Origin: Skermanella stibiiresistens SB22
Lineage (GTDB): Bacteria; Pseudomonadota; Alphaproteobacteria; Azospirillales; Azospirillaceae
Direction of reading: 5' to 3'
DNA: 57,591 nt
Assembly (NCBI RefSeq): GCF_000576635.1
Contig: NZ_AVFL01000035.1
Span: 1 to 57,591 of the forward strand
Shown: piece by piece, positions 1-8,624 of the stretch
Layout of the letters: the number at the start of each line of letters is the position of its first letter
Position numbering within the stretch: position 1 is the stretch's first letter
Program-made: the position numbers and the translations under genes
The notes under the pieces: generated by a model
Told to the model about the DNA's origin: nothing
Databases searched by the model: none
Seen by the model: only the letters and a program-made list of their open reading frames with translations

Positions 1-691
1 AGGGTGTGCTATTGGCTCGATCAGCCATCTTGACGACTCCATGTGTCGTTGGGGTGGTCAGGCCGGGCCGGGGAGGTTCCAGCTCCCCGGTTTGGCCGCC
101 TCGCGGTTGCGAGTCGGTCGGACACTGGCGCGGTTTCGCGAGTGTGTCAATGGCCGAGGCGGTGTAGCGGGCGCGTCGGTGGCGGTGGTGCTCGTTGGGC
201 GTGAGACGGTGGCGTACGCCCCCGGAGCAAGGCTGGAAATGTCATCATTTGTCATCGCGGGCGTGTGGATGGCGGAGTGGCGATGGTTTTGTAGACGTGT
301 CGGATGGCAACCGTAGGTCGGGTAGAGCGAAGCGGCACCCGACAAGCCGGCGTGTTGGTGTCGGGTGCCGCTTCGCTCTACCCGATTTACGAGTGGAAAC
401 GCGCTGATGTTAAACCGGAACTTGAAGCCGAGTGTGGCGGGTCCGGCAATGGCCTGAGAGCCGAGGATGATGACGCTGAAAAACCCCTAAAACGTCACTG
501 AAGGTCATCATCTGGGGCGTGTGGGTGCTCGGGATTGTTTCCAGAGCAGGGCCGAAGCCGTTGACGACCGCACCGCTCCCGGCGCACCGGGTTTTGGTAT
601 TCACGCTTCAAAGATCCCGCTTGGAACAACCGAGCGTCCGCGCAGGGGTACCATATAGGAATTTATGCAAACTTTCCAGAACCAGTTGCCG
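1..691. other. Gene-poor left edge
   Basis: No reading frame here has a convincing family signature, good Shine-Dalgarno site or protein-like composition. The short frames overlap on both strands and look like GC-rich noise. The one clear structure is the perfect palindrome at 318-385. The stretch is also the downstream flank of the large minus-strand gene that ends at 692. I see no recognisable gene remnant. Confidence 0.6.
318..385. repeat. REP-like perfect palindrome (26-bp arms)
   Basis: Bases 318-343 and 360-385 are exact reverse complements (26 bp) around a 16-base loop. A further CGTA/TACG pair lies just outside at 312-315 and 388-391. The arm contains GGGTAGAGCGAAGCGGCACC. Repeats of this type, pairing a 'cgggtagagcgaagcgg' arm with its complement, are common dispersed intergenic elements in proteobacteria (general knowledge). 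There is no T-run, so I do not call it a terminator. Confidence 0.8.
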
Positions 692-3600
692 TCATTCGGC
701 TTCCGGCTTCAGCGTCGCCTGAAAGTCGCGGATTGTCCGAACATCGTCAAATCGCTGGAGCTTTTCCGCTGCGGATGCGGTGTGATCAAGGACACCGTAA
801 GCATCTTCATTCTGCCCTAGAGCGGCGAGTAACTGTCCAAACGCACGGCCAACCACAAAGATAAAACCAACCGCGCCTAGCTGTAGGAATAAACCAAGGC
901 TTTCACTGAATTCGTCAATAGTTCTTTGAAGTTCGTCAGTGTTCTTTTCGCCTCTTTGAACACGGAGGTCGGCGCAACGGTAGAGAATATAAGCGATGCT
1001 GTGAACATCCCCCATACACCGATGTATAGGCAGCGAATCTTCCAACCGAACACGCAGCGACTCGTCCAGTTCGCCGCAGGCTTGCAGGATGTCGGCGATC
1101 TTGCCCATCGTCACCGCGCGGGAGCGCACGTCGCCCAGCCGGTCATAGACCGGCAGTTCCTCCTCGCGGCGGATGCGCAGCGCCTCGTCCAACTCGCCGC
1201 GGGATCGGAGGATGTCGGCGATCTTGCCCATCGTCACCGCGCGGGAGCGCACGTCGCCCAGCCGGTCGTAGACCGGTAGTTCCTCCTTGCGGCGGATGCG
1301 TAGCGCCTCGTCCAACTCGCCGCGGGATCGCAGGATGTCGGCGATCTTGCCTATCGTCACCGCGCGGGAGCGCACGTCGCCCAGCCGGTCATAGACCGGT
1401 AGTTCCTCCTCGCGGCGGATGCGTAGCGCCTCGTCCATATCGCCGCGGGCTTGCAGGATATCGGCGATCTTGCCCATCGTCACCGCGCGCTCGCGCACGT
1501 CGCCCAGCCGGTCATAGACCAGCAGTTGCTCCTCGCGATGGATGCGCAATGCCTCGTCCATTTCGCCGCGGGCTCGCAGAATGTCGGCGATCTTGCCCAT
1601 CGTCACCGCGCGGGAGCACACGTCGCCAAGCCTGTTGAAGACCGGCAGTAACTCCTCGCGGCGGATGCGCAGCGCCTCGTCCAGTTCGCCGCGGGCTTGC
1701 AGGATGTCGACGATCCGGCCCATCGTCACCGCGCGGGAGCGCACGTCGCCGAGGGTTTCGAAGTGGCTTTTCGCTCGTTCAAGGAGACCTTCGGCTTCAT
1801 TGAGGTCGCCGGTCTGGCGTCGACGATCCGCGACTTGTGCCAGCAGCATGGCGTGGCGGGATAGGTCATTCGCCGATGCCTCCAGGCCGCGATCGAGCAA
1901 ATGATCGAGTAAATCGGTTTCACCCAGCCTTTCAGCGCATTGTGTACCGACGAGAATCAAGGCCGGGCTGGGTGGCGCTTTCCGCTCATCCGTGATGGCG
2001 AGCGCGTTCGTGCAGAGGTCCAGGGCGGATCGGGCGTCGTGCAGGCGATTGAACAGGAAACGGCCACCAGCGTATGCCGTGGCGCTGATGATGGCGGTTG
2101 GTGCGCGGCCCAGGAGTGCGAGGTGTGCGGCGGCCAATCTGCGCTGGTCCCATGGCAGCTCGCCGTCATCGTCGGTCCAAGCGGCGACCAGTGGCTCGAT
2201 CACCGCCGCCGCCAGCTTCTCGGCTTCCTTCGGTGATAGCGGCGTGACCAGGGGGCGGACCAAGGGACCGCACATGCCGTCGGGAGCAGTGCCCGGATTG
2301 TCCGTGTGGTCGAGCAGACCCAACCCGTGCAGCCGGTCCAATGCCGCCGCCGGATCGCCGACGCCCGCGGCAGTGCCGGTCACCGCCAGCACGGATAGCG
2401 GTACCGGCAGGCTGAACAGCGTCGTGGCGCCGAGTTGCGCCACTTCGGTACCGGTCAGCATCGCCCGGAAGGCATCGAGCGGGACACGCCGGAAGAACTC
2501 GACCGCTTCCGCCGCGTCCTTCGGGATCGTGCCGGTCTGGAGATAGCGTTCGGACGCGCCGACCAGCCGTTCCGCGGCGGCGAGGTCACCCGCGAGCAGG
2601 GGGGCGGTGAGGTCGTGCTGGAGGCCGGGATTGCCGCCGGAGGCGTGCTGGATGCGGGCCTCCAACTCCTGCCGCGCGGCGCTGGACTGGTCGCGGTCGG
2701 TGCCGGCTTTGCTGGCGGCGGCGCGCATCTGCTTGGCGCGCTCGACCGCGTCCATGGGCGGCAGCGGGATGGTGGCGAGGCAGGCGGCGAGGTCCTTGCC
2801 GCGGCGGTCGGTCAGGTCGAAGGTGTAGCGGCTGGTGAGCAGCAGGCGCGACGCGGTGGTCCTGGCATCGCGGAAGGCGGCGATGATGGCTCCGAACACC
2901 GTCTTGTCCAACGCGGTCTTGAAGGGGGTCGCGGTCTCGCCGGGCTGGGGTTGCTTGAGGCGCTGTTCGAGATCGTCGATCACCAGCAGGATCGCGGAGT
3001 TGCCGTTGCGGCCGCTGAACGGCCCCTTCAGCAGGCTGTCCAGGGCGTCCTTCAACGCCTCGGGGTCCTGGTCGACCTTCTGGCTCCAGGTGGATCGGAA
3101 GCTGGCGCGTTGCTCGGGCGGGAGTGCCTGTTCCAATTCGTGAAGCAGGGCGTCGGGGCCGTAGTCGTCCACCAGGACGACGGTGTGGTGGCCGCGCAGG
3201 CGGTTGGCGACGCGGGCGGCGAGGCTGGACTTGCCGGCGCACCCCATGCCGTGGATCAGCACGCCGGCGGGCGCCGTGGCGATTCGGGCCGGGCCCAAGG
3301 CCCGGAGGGCGCGCTGGATCTGGCGGCGGCGGCCGACGAACTGGGCCGCGGTGGCGACCGGGACGCGCTCGCCCTTGCGGTCCAGGAATTCCTGGATGCC
3401 GGCGCCGTTGTCGAACTCGCGCCGGTCGGCCGTCGGGTCGCACAGGGCCTCGCCGCCGCCCGGCCCCAGATAGACCCGCGCCAGATGCCAATGGCGGCCG
3501 GTGTCGGGGTTGGCGGTGTGGGCTTGGAGCAGCGCGCGGCGCGCCATGGCCGCTGCGGCGGTGACGGGTTGGCTGGCGGCGAGTTCGCCATAGAAGGCGG

Positions 3601-4525
3601 CGGCGAGGCTGGTGGCGTCGCTGTCGTAGACCGATCCGTCCCAGCCCAGGGCGTTGGGGATGCCGGCGCGGATCACCTCCTGGATGAAGGAGCCCGCCGA
3701 CCCTTCGGCCTCCGCCGTGCGGCAGGCGGACAGGACGACCAGCCGGGGGTAGCGCTCCTCCGCGCCCAGGGCGTTCCGCAGGCCGGCGATGCCGACCGGG
3801 TCGAGCGTGCCGTCGGGTGCCTCCAGCGCCAGCAGGGGCTGGCCGTTCACGATCTCGCCGTGGGAGGTGATGTGCAGCGCCTCCACCGCGCCGGTCTGGG
3901 CGAGCCGGTCGCGCAGACCTTCGATGCCGCCGCTTTCCTCCACCAGCAGGTGCAGGCGGTCGAGACTGGCGGTGGCGTCGAGGATGGCGGCCTCCTCGCG
4001 CTCGTAGCTGAGGGAGTGCTGGCCTTCGACTTCGGCCGCCATGAACAGCAGCGTCAGGTCGCCGGGCAGCGGCGTGGCGGGCGCTTCCGGCGAGGGAGGC
4101 GGCGGCGTTCCGATGCGGCGGGCGACGCGGAACAGGCGGGTGTGGTCGAGGGCGAGGTAATGGCCGGAGGGGCCGGGGGCGGTCAGCAGCTCCCACGGCA
4201 GGTCGAGCAGGGCTTGGGCGAGGGCGCGGTCGTCCGGGTCGGTCGGGTTGGACGGCACGCGGATTTCCAGCGCGATGTCGCCGACGCTGTCCAGCGCCCG
4301 CTCCAGCCAGCCGCCGCCCTCGTCGAGCAGGGCCGCGATGTCGCGCCCGATGGCGGGCAGCGCCTCGGGCTGGCGGGCGCGGACGGCGTTGTCGTAATCG
4401 GTGGCCCAGCGGCGCAGACGCTCCTGCCGCTCCGGCGTGAGCGGGATCAGGGACGCGCTCGCGCCGGGGCGGGTCGTGGAGCACTTGAGGGCGGCGCCAG
4501 CGAGTTCGATACGCGCGTTGAGCAT
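692..4525 (-). CDS. CHAT protease - STAND ATPase - TPR protein
   Basis: The protein has 1277 residues from an ATG at 4525; the longer frame to 4765 runs into repeat sequence and is rejected. The N-terminus has a CHAT (caspase-like) domain with candidate catalytic His222 (HITSHGE) and Cys268 (VVLSACRTA). A STAND/NACHT-type NTPase follows, with Walker A GMGCAGKS at 426-433 and Walker B LLVIDD at 513-518. A helical region leads to at least six tandem 41-residue TPR-like repeats near the C-terminus. In known families TPR or NTPase sensors hold CHAT proteases inactive until triggered, often in antiphage or programmed-death systems. That role is inferred here. No substrate or partner gene lies beside it: the next gene upstream encodes a GAF reductase on the other strand. 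Confidence 0.85.
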   Translation of the reverse strand: MLNARIELAGAALKCSTTRPGASASLIPLTPERQERLRRWATDYDNAVRARQPEALPAIGRDIAALLDEGGGWLERALDSVGDIALEIRVPSNPTDPDDRALAQALLDLPWELLTAPGPSGHYLALDHTRLFRVARRIGTPPPPSPEAPATPLPGDLTLLFMAAEVEGQHSLSYEREEAAILDATASLDRLHLLVEESGGIEGLRDRLAQTGAVEALHITSHGEIVNGQPLLALEAPDGTLDPVGIAGLRNALGAEERYPRLVVLSACRTAEAEGSAGSFIQEVIRAGIPNALGWDGSVYDSDATSLAAAFYGELAASQPVTAAAAMARRALLQAHTANPDTGRHWHLARVYLGPGGGEALCDPTADRREFDNGAGIQEFLDRKGERVPVATAAQFVGRRRQIQRALRALGPARIATAPAGVLIHGMGCAGKSSLAARVANRLRGHHTVVLVDDYGPDALLHELEQALPPEQRASFRSTWSQKVDQDPEALKDALDSLLKGPFSGRNGNSAILLVIDDLEQRLKQPQPGETATPFKTALDKTVFGAIIAAFRDARTTASRLLLTSRYTFDLTDRRGKDLAACLATIPLPPMDAVERAKQMRAAASKAGTDRDQSSAARQELEARIQHASGGNPGLQHDLTAPLLAGDLAAAERLVGASERYLQTGTIPKDAAEAVEFFRRVPLDAFRAMLTGTEVAQLGATTLFSLPVPLSVLAVTGTAAGVGDPAAALDRLHGLGLLDHTDNPGTAPDGMCGPLVRPLVTPLSPKEAEKLAAAVIEPLVAAWTDDDGELPWDQRRLAAAHLALLGRAPTAIISATAYAGGRFLFNRLHDARSALDLCTNALAITDERKAPPSPALILVGTQCAERLGETDLLDHLLDRGLEASANDLSRHAMLLAQVADRRRQTGDLNEAEGLLERAKSHFETLGDVRSRAVTMGRIVDILQARGELDEALRIRREELLPVFNRLGDVCSRAVTMGKIADILRARGEMDEALRIHREEQLLVYDRLGDVRERAVTMGKIADILQARGDMDEALRIRREEELPVYDRLGDVRSRAVTIGKIADILRSRGELDEALRIRRKEELPVYDRLGDVRSRAVTMGKIADILRSRGELDEALRIRREEELPVYDRLGDVRSRAVTMGKIADILQACGELDESLRVRLEDSLPIHRCMGDVHSIAYILYRCADLRVQRGEKNTDELQRTIDEFSESLGLFLQLGAVGFIFVVGRAFGQLLAALGQNEDAYGVLDHTASAAEKLQRFDDVRTIRDFQATLKPEAE
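1062..1764 (-). repeat. 123-bp tandem repeats encoding TPR units
   Basis: Units begin at 1062, 1185, 1308, 1431, 1554 and 1677 with an exact 123-bp period (41 residues). The central copies differ by only a few bases. Consensus motifs in the protein are GDVRSRAVTMGKIADIL and ELDEALRIRREEELPVYD. The near identity at DNA level indicates recent expansion or ongoing homogenisation, so copy number probably varies between strains. The flanking outer copies are more diverged. Confidence 0.9.
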
Positions 4526-5046
4526 GACGGGGGCGGCGCCTCGTTGGGGATAACCTGATTTCAGCCTATCCGAACGATATAGGTATGGCTGTGCCGGTGC
4601 AATTTTTTGGTTGGGCGTGGCGGCGCTTGCTTGATCGCGTCCGTTCCGATGTGATCGGCCTTCAGTGTCGAGTATGTTGGTGACAGGTGCCGAGTTGCCG
4701 CTGAAAATTCGAAGGGGTTCGGGATGAACCTGGCAACTCTTCCGCAAAATGGATCCTCGGATCAAGTCCGAGGATGACGAGTTTATTTGGATGAGTTAAA
4801 TTTTTGTTTGTATATTAATTTCCGAACTCTTACTATCTATCAATTCGTCATCCTCGGACTTGATCCGAGGATCCATTGTGCTGGAGATGATCCAGGATGA
4901 TATCATGAAACCTGTTGATCAATGGCTGTGCAGGACCGATTGGGTTGACGCGTCGGCGCGCATGACGCCCATGTAAACGCCGTGACTGGACAGACCAGTC
5001 CGGGTTGGTCCAGATTGGGCGGGCACCGAAGCCTGGGGACCAGACG
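4526..5046. other. Intergenic region between divergent genes
   Basis: This is the divergent upstream region of the CHAT-STAND gene (minus) and the GAF reductase gene (plus). It holds the 31-bp perfect inverted repeat at 4750-4875 with its AT-rich centre. I found no gene and no confident promoter hexamers. Confidence 0.6.
4750..4875. repeat. 31-bp perfect inverted repeat, AT-rich spacer
   Basis: Bases 4750-4780 and 4845-4875 are exact reverse complements (31 bp) separated by 64 AT-rich bases. Each arm is itself an interrupted palindrome (CCTCGG ATCAAGT CCGAGG). The arm sequence resembles the 'tcctcggacttgatccgagg' family of dispersed alphaproteobacterial intergenic repeats. The paired arrangement could be a bidirectional REP cluster or a small non-autonomous element. 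It carries no ORF. Confidence 0.85.
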
Positions 5047-5541
5047 ATGCCGGCCGAGTATTTCCAGCCTCCCGAGGCGACCCTGTCGAAACCGGAGGCT
5101 TATGGCGAACTGGCGTCGCAATTGGCTGGGCTGATGGACGGTGAGACGGATCTGATCGCCAACGCGGCCAACATGGCCGCCGTGATCTATCACGGTCTGC
5201 CCGATCTGAACTGGGCGGGTTTCTACCTGATGAGGGATGGCGGGTTGGTGCTGGGGCCGTTCCAGGGCAAGCCGGCCTGTATCCGCATTCCCGTGGGCAA
5301 GGGTGTCTGCGGCACCGCCGCCGCTACCGGCGTCAGCCAGGTGGTGGCCGATGTCCATGAATTTCCGGGACACATCGCCTGCGACGCCGCCTCGCGGTCG
5401 GAACTGGTGGTTCCGATCAAGGTCGGCGGCCGGGTGATCGGAGTGCTGGATCTGGACAGTCCGGTCGTGGGGCGATTCGACGATGAGGATCGTGTGGGGT
5501 GCGAGGCTTTGGTTCGCGTCTTGGTTGACCATATAAAGTGA
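5047..5541 (+). CDS. msrC: Free methionine-R-sulfoxide reductase (GAF domain)
   Basis: This 164-residue single GAF-domain protein reduces free methionine-(R)-sulfoxide in the cytoplasm, in the YebR/MsrC (fRMsr) family. The three family cysteines are in place: KPACIRIP, GKGVCGTAA and GHIACDAASRSE. The length matches the family (about 160). The ATG at 5047 is preferred over the upstream TTG at 5005, because GGGGA lies about eight bases before the ATG and family members start close to here. It is followed 61 bases on by the dehydratase gene, with which it has no obvious functional link. Confidence 0.9.
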   Translation: MPAEYFQPPEATLSKPEAYGELASQLAGLMDGETDLIANAANMAAVIYHGLPDLNWAGFYLMRDGGLVLGPFQGKPACIRIPVGKGVCGTAAATGVSQVVADVHEFPGHIACDAASRSELVVPIKVGGRVIGVLDLDSPVVGRFDDEDRVGCEALVRVLVDHIK

Positions 5542-5602
5542 CGGGATCAACGGAGGCGACTGAAAACGCCCTCCGGTGGAAGGAAACAGGAGGGGAATTG
5601 GT

Positions 5603-7135
5603 ATGTCCGATGTACAGCCGCTGACGATCCGTCTGAGCGCCGCCGACAATGTGGTCGTGGCCCGTGTCAACATGCTGCCGGGAGCGCCGATCGGGGTCGA
5701 TGGCATCGCCTGCCAGGGGCAGGTGCCGCGCGGGCACAAGATCGCGACGCAGCGGATCGCGGCCGGCGAGCCGATCCGCAAATACAATCAGATCATCGGC
5801 TTCGCGACCACGGACATAGCGCCAGGGGACCATGTCCACGTCCATAACGTCGAGATGCACGACTTCGCGCGCGACTACGCGTATGGCGCCGACGTCAAGC
5901 CGGTGGACTATGTGCCGGAGGGCGAGCGGGCGACGTTCATGGGGTTCAAGCGGGCCAACGGCAAGGTCGGCACGCGCAACTACATCGGCATCCTGTCGAG
6001 CGTGAACTGCTCGGCCACGGTGTCGCGCTACATCGCGGCGGAGTTCGAGAAGCCGGGCGCGCTCGACGCGTTTCCCAATGTGGACGGCATCGTCGCGATC
6101 ACCCACTCGACCGGCTGCGGCATGGCCGACAGCGGCGAGGGCTACGCCAACCTCCAGCGGACGCTGTGGGGCTACGCGCGCAACCCGAACTTCGCGGGCG
6201 TGCTGCTGGTCGGGCTGGGCTGCGAGGTCAACCAGATCGACTTCCTGCTGGAGGCCTATGGGATCGAGCGCGGCCCGATGTTCCAGACCATGAACATCCA
6301 GGGGTTGGGCGGCACGCGGCGGACCATCGAGTTCTGCCGCCAGCGGGTGCTGGAGATGCTGCCGCTGGCCAACGAGTTCACCCGCACCGAACAGCCGGCC
6401 AGCGAGTTGCTGGTGGCCTTGCAGTGCGGCGGCTCGGATGGCTATTCCGGCATCTCGGCCAATCCGGCGCTGGGCGCCGCGGTCGATACGCTGGTGCGGC
6501 ACGGCGGCACGGCGGTGCTGAGCGAGACGCCCGAGGTCTATGGCGCCGAGCATCTGCTGACGCGCCGCGCGGTCAGCCGCAAGGTCGGCGAGAAGCTGGT
6601 GGAGCGCATCCACTGGTGGGAGGAGTACACCGCCCGCAATGGCGGCGAGATGAATAACAACCCGTCTCCCGGCAATAAGGCCGGCGGTCTGACCACCATC
6701 CTGGAGAAGTCGCTGGGCGCCACCGCCAAGGGCGGCACGACCAATCTGGTCGAGGTCTATAAATACGCGGAGCCGATCACCGCCAAGGGCTTCGTCTTCA
6801 TGGACACTCCCGGCTATGATCCGGCGTCGGCGACCGGGCAGGTTGCGGGCGGCGCCAATGTCGTGTGCTTCACGACCGGGCGCGGCTCGGTGTCGGGCTT
6901 CAAGCCGGCGCCGTGCATCAAGCTGGCGACCAACACGACCATGTACGATCACATGGAAGAGGACATGGACATCAACTGCGGCACCGTGGCCGATGGGCTG
7001 GAAACGGTGGAGCAGGCTGGTGAGAGGATCTTCCGGAAGATTCTGGAAGTGGCGTCGGGCACACCGACCAAGAGCGAGGCCCAGGGCTTCGGAGACAACG
7101 AGTTCGTGCCGTGGCAAATCGGCGCGGTGATGTGA
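5603..7135 (+). CDS. UxaA/GarD-family sugar-acid dehydratase
   Basis: The 510-residue protein has the full two-part architecture of altronate/galactarate dehydratases: an N-terminal SAF-like domain (about 10-85) and a C-terminal catalytic part. Family motifs seen are GKVGTRNYIGI, THSTGCGM, SPGNKAGGLTTI, MDTPGYDP and FTTGRGSVSG. These metal-dependent enzymes dehydrate aldonate or aldarate sugar acids to 2-keto-3-deoxy acids. The start has a strong AGGAGG upstream. The FAH-family hydrolase 55 bases downstream fits an operon for sugar-acid breakdown. The exact substrate (altronate, galactarate or another hexonate) cannot be told from the sequence. Confidence 0.88.
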   Translation: MSDVQPLTIRLSAADNVVVARVNMLPGAPIGVDGIACQGQVPRGHKIATQRIAAGEPIRKYNQIIGFATTDIAPGDHVHVHNVEMHDFARDYAYGADVKPVDYVPEGERATFMGFKRANGKVGTRNYIGILSSVNCSATVSRYIAAEFEKPGALDAFPNVDGIVAITHSTGCGMADSGEGYANLQRTLWGYARNPNFAGVLLVGLGCEVNQIDFLLEAYGIERGPMFQTMNIQGLGGTRRTIEFCRQRVLEMLPLANEFTRTEQPASELLVALQCGGSDGYSGISANPALGAAVDTLVRHGGTAVLSETPEVYGAEHLLTRRAVSRKVGEKLVERIHWWEEYTARNGGEMNNNPSPGNKAGGLTTILEKSLGATAKGGTTNLVEVYKYAEPITAKGFVFMDTPGYDPASATGQVAGGANVVCFTTGRGSVSGFKPAPCIKLATNTTMYDHMEEDMDINCGTVADGLETVEQAGERIFRKILEVASGTPTKSEAQGFGDNEFVPWQIGAVM

Positions 7136-7190
7136 GTACTCGGACCGCATAATCCGGGACCCTAAAATAAAGAGTGGAGAACCAAACCCA

Positions 7191-8042
7191 ATGAAGCTGT
7201 TGCGCTATGGCCCGCCCGGTGCGGAGAAGCCCGGTATCCTGGACGCCGAGGGGCGCATCCGCGACCTGTCCGGCGTGATCGACGACATCGGCCCGGCGAC
7301 GGTCAGCGACGCCTCGCTGGATCGGCTGCGGGCGCTCGACGTCACGTCGCTGCCGCTGGTCGAAGGCGACCCGCGGATCGGACCGTGCGTCGCCGACGTG
7401 TCGAAGTTCCTGTGCATCGGCCTGAACTACGCCGACCACGCCGCCGAATCGAACCTGCCGGTGCCGCCCGAGCCCGTCATGTTCATGAAGGCGACGACGG
7501 CGATCTGCGGCCCGAACGACACCGTGATCATTCCCAAGAACAGCACCAAGCCGGACTGGGAAGTCGAACTGGGCATCGTGATCGGCAAGAAGGCGCAGTA
7601 TGTCGAGGAGGCCGACGCTCTCGACTATGTCGCGGGATATTGCGTGATCAACGACGTGTCCGAGCGCGCCTTCCAGATCGAGCGGTCGGGCCAGTGGGTC
7701 AAGGGCAAGAGCGCCGACACCTTCGGCCCGATCGGCCCTTGGATGGTCACCCGCGACGAGGTTCCCGATCCGCAGAAGCTGAAGCTGTGGCTGGAGATCG
7801 ACGGCAAGCGGTACCAGGACGGCACGACCGAGACCATGGTCTATGGCGTTCGCCATCTGGTGCATTATTGCAGCCAGTTCATGACGCTGCTGCCGGGCGA
7901 CCTGATCTCGACCGGGACGCCTCCCGGCGTCGGCATGGGGCAGAAGCCGCAGGTCTGGCTGCAGCCGGGCAACACGATCCGTCTGGGCATCGAAGGTCTG
8001 GGCGAGCAGGTCCAGAAGGTCGAGGCCTATTCGGGGTCCTGA
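7191..8042 (+). CDS. FAH-family 2,4-diketo-3-deoxy-acid hydrolase-like
   Basis: The 283-residue protein belongs to the fumarylacetoacetate hydrolase fold. Metal-site motifs are visible (DWEVELGIVIG with the Glu ligands, VINDVSERAFQ with the Asp) and so is the family signature GTPPGVGMG. The overall pattern is closest to ureidoglycolate lyase / 2,4-diketo-3-deoxy-L-fuconate (or rhamnonate) hydrolase proteins. Placed after a sugar-acid dehydratase, it probably cleaves a diketo-deoxy acid in the same catabolic route. That pairing is inference; purine-degradation genes that would suggest a ureidoglycolate role are not nearby. Confidence 0.82.
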   Translation: MKLLRYGPPGAEKPGILDAEGRIRDLSGVIDDIGPATVSDASLDRLRALDVTSLPLVEGDPRIGPCVADVSKFLCIGLNYADHAAESNLPVPPEPVMFMKATTAICGPNDTVIIPKNSTKPDWEVELGIVIGKKAQYVEEADALDYVAGYCVINDVSERAFQIERSGQWVKGKSADTFGPIGPWMVTRDEVPDPQKLKLWLEIDGKRYQDGTTETMVYGVRHLVHYCSQFMTLLPGDLISTGTPPGVGMGQKPQVWLQPGNTIRLGIEGLGEQVQKVEAYSGS

Positions 8043-8045
8043 CGC

Positions 8046-8624
8046 TTAAGGCGGGTTGAACCGGATCAAGGCCCGGCGCGGTAGGAACCGCGGGTTGTTC
8101 CGCTGGCGCTCCGAGAAGGGCGTCAGCGGATCGCGGTCGACGTTCGGGTTCTCCGACACGATCGCCGTGGTCCGGAAATCGAAGAAACTGGCGTTGATGG
8201 TGAAGTCCGGCAGGCGCCAGACGACGCGGAGCGATTTTGGCACCGCAGCGGTGTTTTGCTGGTCCGACTTCTCCGGCGAACCGAACCGGTCCGTGAGAGC
8301 CTTGACGATGTCGTCGAAAACCACCGGCGACGCTTGGCGGCCGCGCCGCTCCAGCAGGATCTGGCCAAGGCCGCCGGTCTGGCGGTCGATTTGGAGGAAG
8401 GCGCGGAAGCCGATGCTGGCGACCTGAACATCCTCGACGGTCGTGTCGGCGTAGTAGCGGCCGAAATCCCAACGGCCGGGCAGGCGGGTGGCGTCGTCGC
8501 CCAGCGCCTTGGCGATGTCTGGCGGCGCCATGCCCCAGCGCACATTTCTCAGCACCTCGATATCGGTGGCGAAGGCCGGGTGGAGCGACGCCAGCAGGAG
8601 CAGGGCCGCGAGGCGGGCCCTCAT
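8046..8624 (-). CDS. Exported protein of unknown function
   Basis: The 192-residue protein has an N-terminal signal peptide (MRARLAALLLLASLHPAFA, probable cleavage after AFA). I do not recognise its family. It has one early WGM motif (NVRWGMAPPDIAKALG) of the kind found in small periplasmic proteins that open with a 'W-G-x-s-x-x-e-v-x-x-x-l-G' repeat. The start overlaps the stop of the upstream carboxypeptidase gene (ATGA), so the two are translationally coupled. Its stop lies 3 bases from the end of the convergent FAH-hydrolase gene. It is probably periplasmic and may act with the peptidase. Confidence 0.75.
   Translation of the reverse strand: MRARLAALLLLASLHPAFATDIEVLRNVRWGMAPPDIAKALGDDATRLPGRWDFGRYYADTTVEDVQVASIGFRAFLQIDRQTGGLGQILLERRGRQASPVVFDDIVKALTDRFGSPEKSDQQNTAAVPKSLRVVWRLPDFTINASFFDFRTTAIVSENPNVDRDPLTPFSERQRNNPRFLPRRALIRFNPP

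Noticed and set aside
1062-1764. CRISPR-like regular spacing
   Set aside because: The 123-bp repeats are contiguous and in frame with the TPR coding sequence, with no unique spacers.
2435-4558. Long 707-codon frame on the plus strand
   Set aside because: It is antisense to the CHAT-STAND gene and shows the Gly/Ala/Arg-rich composition of a GC-rich shadow frame.
4526-4765. 80-residue N-terminal extension of the CHAT-STAND protein
   Set aside because: The in-frame extension runs into the 31-bp repeat element and has no domain-like sequence; the ATG at 4525 starts the conserved part.
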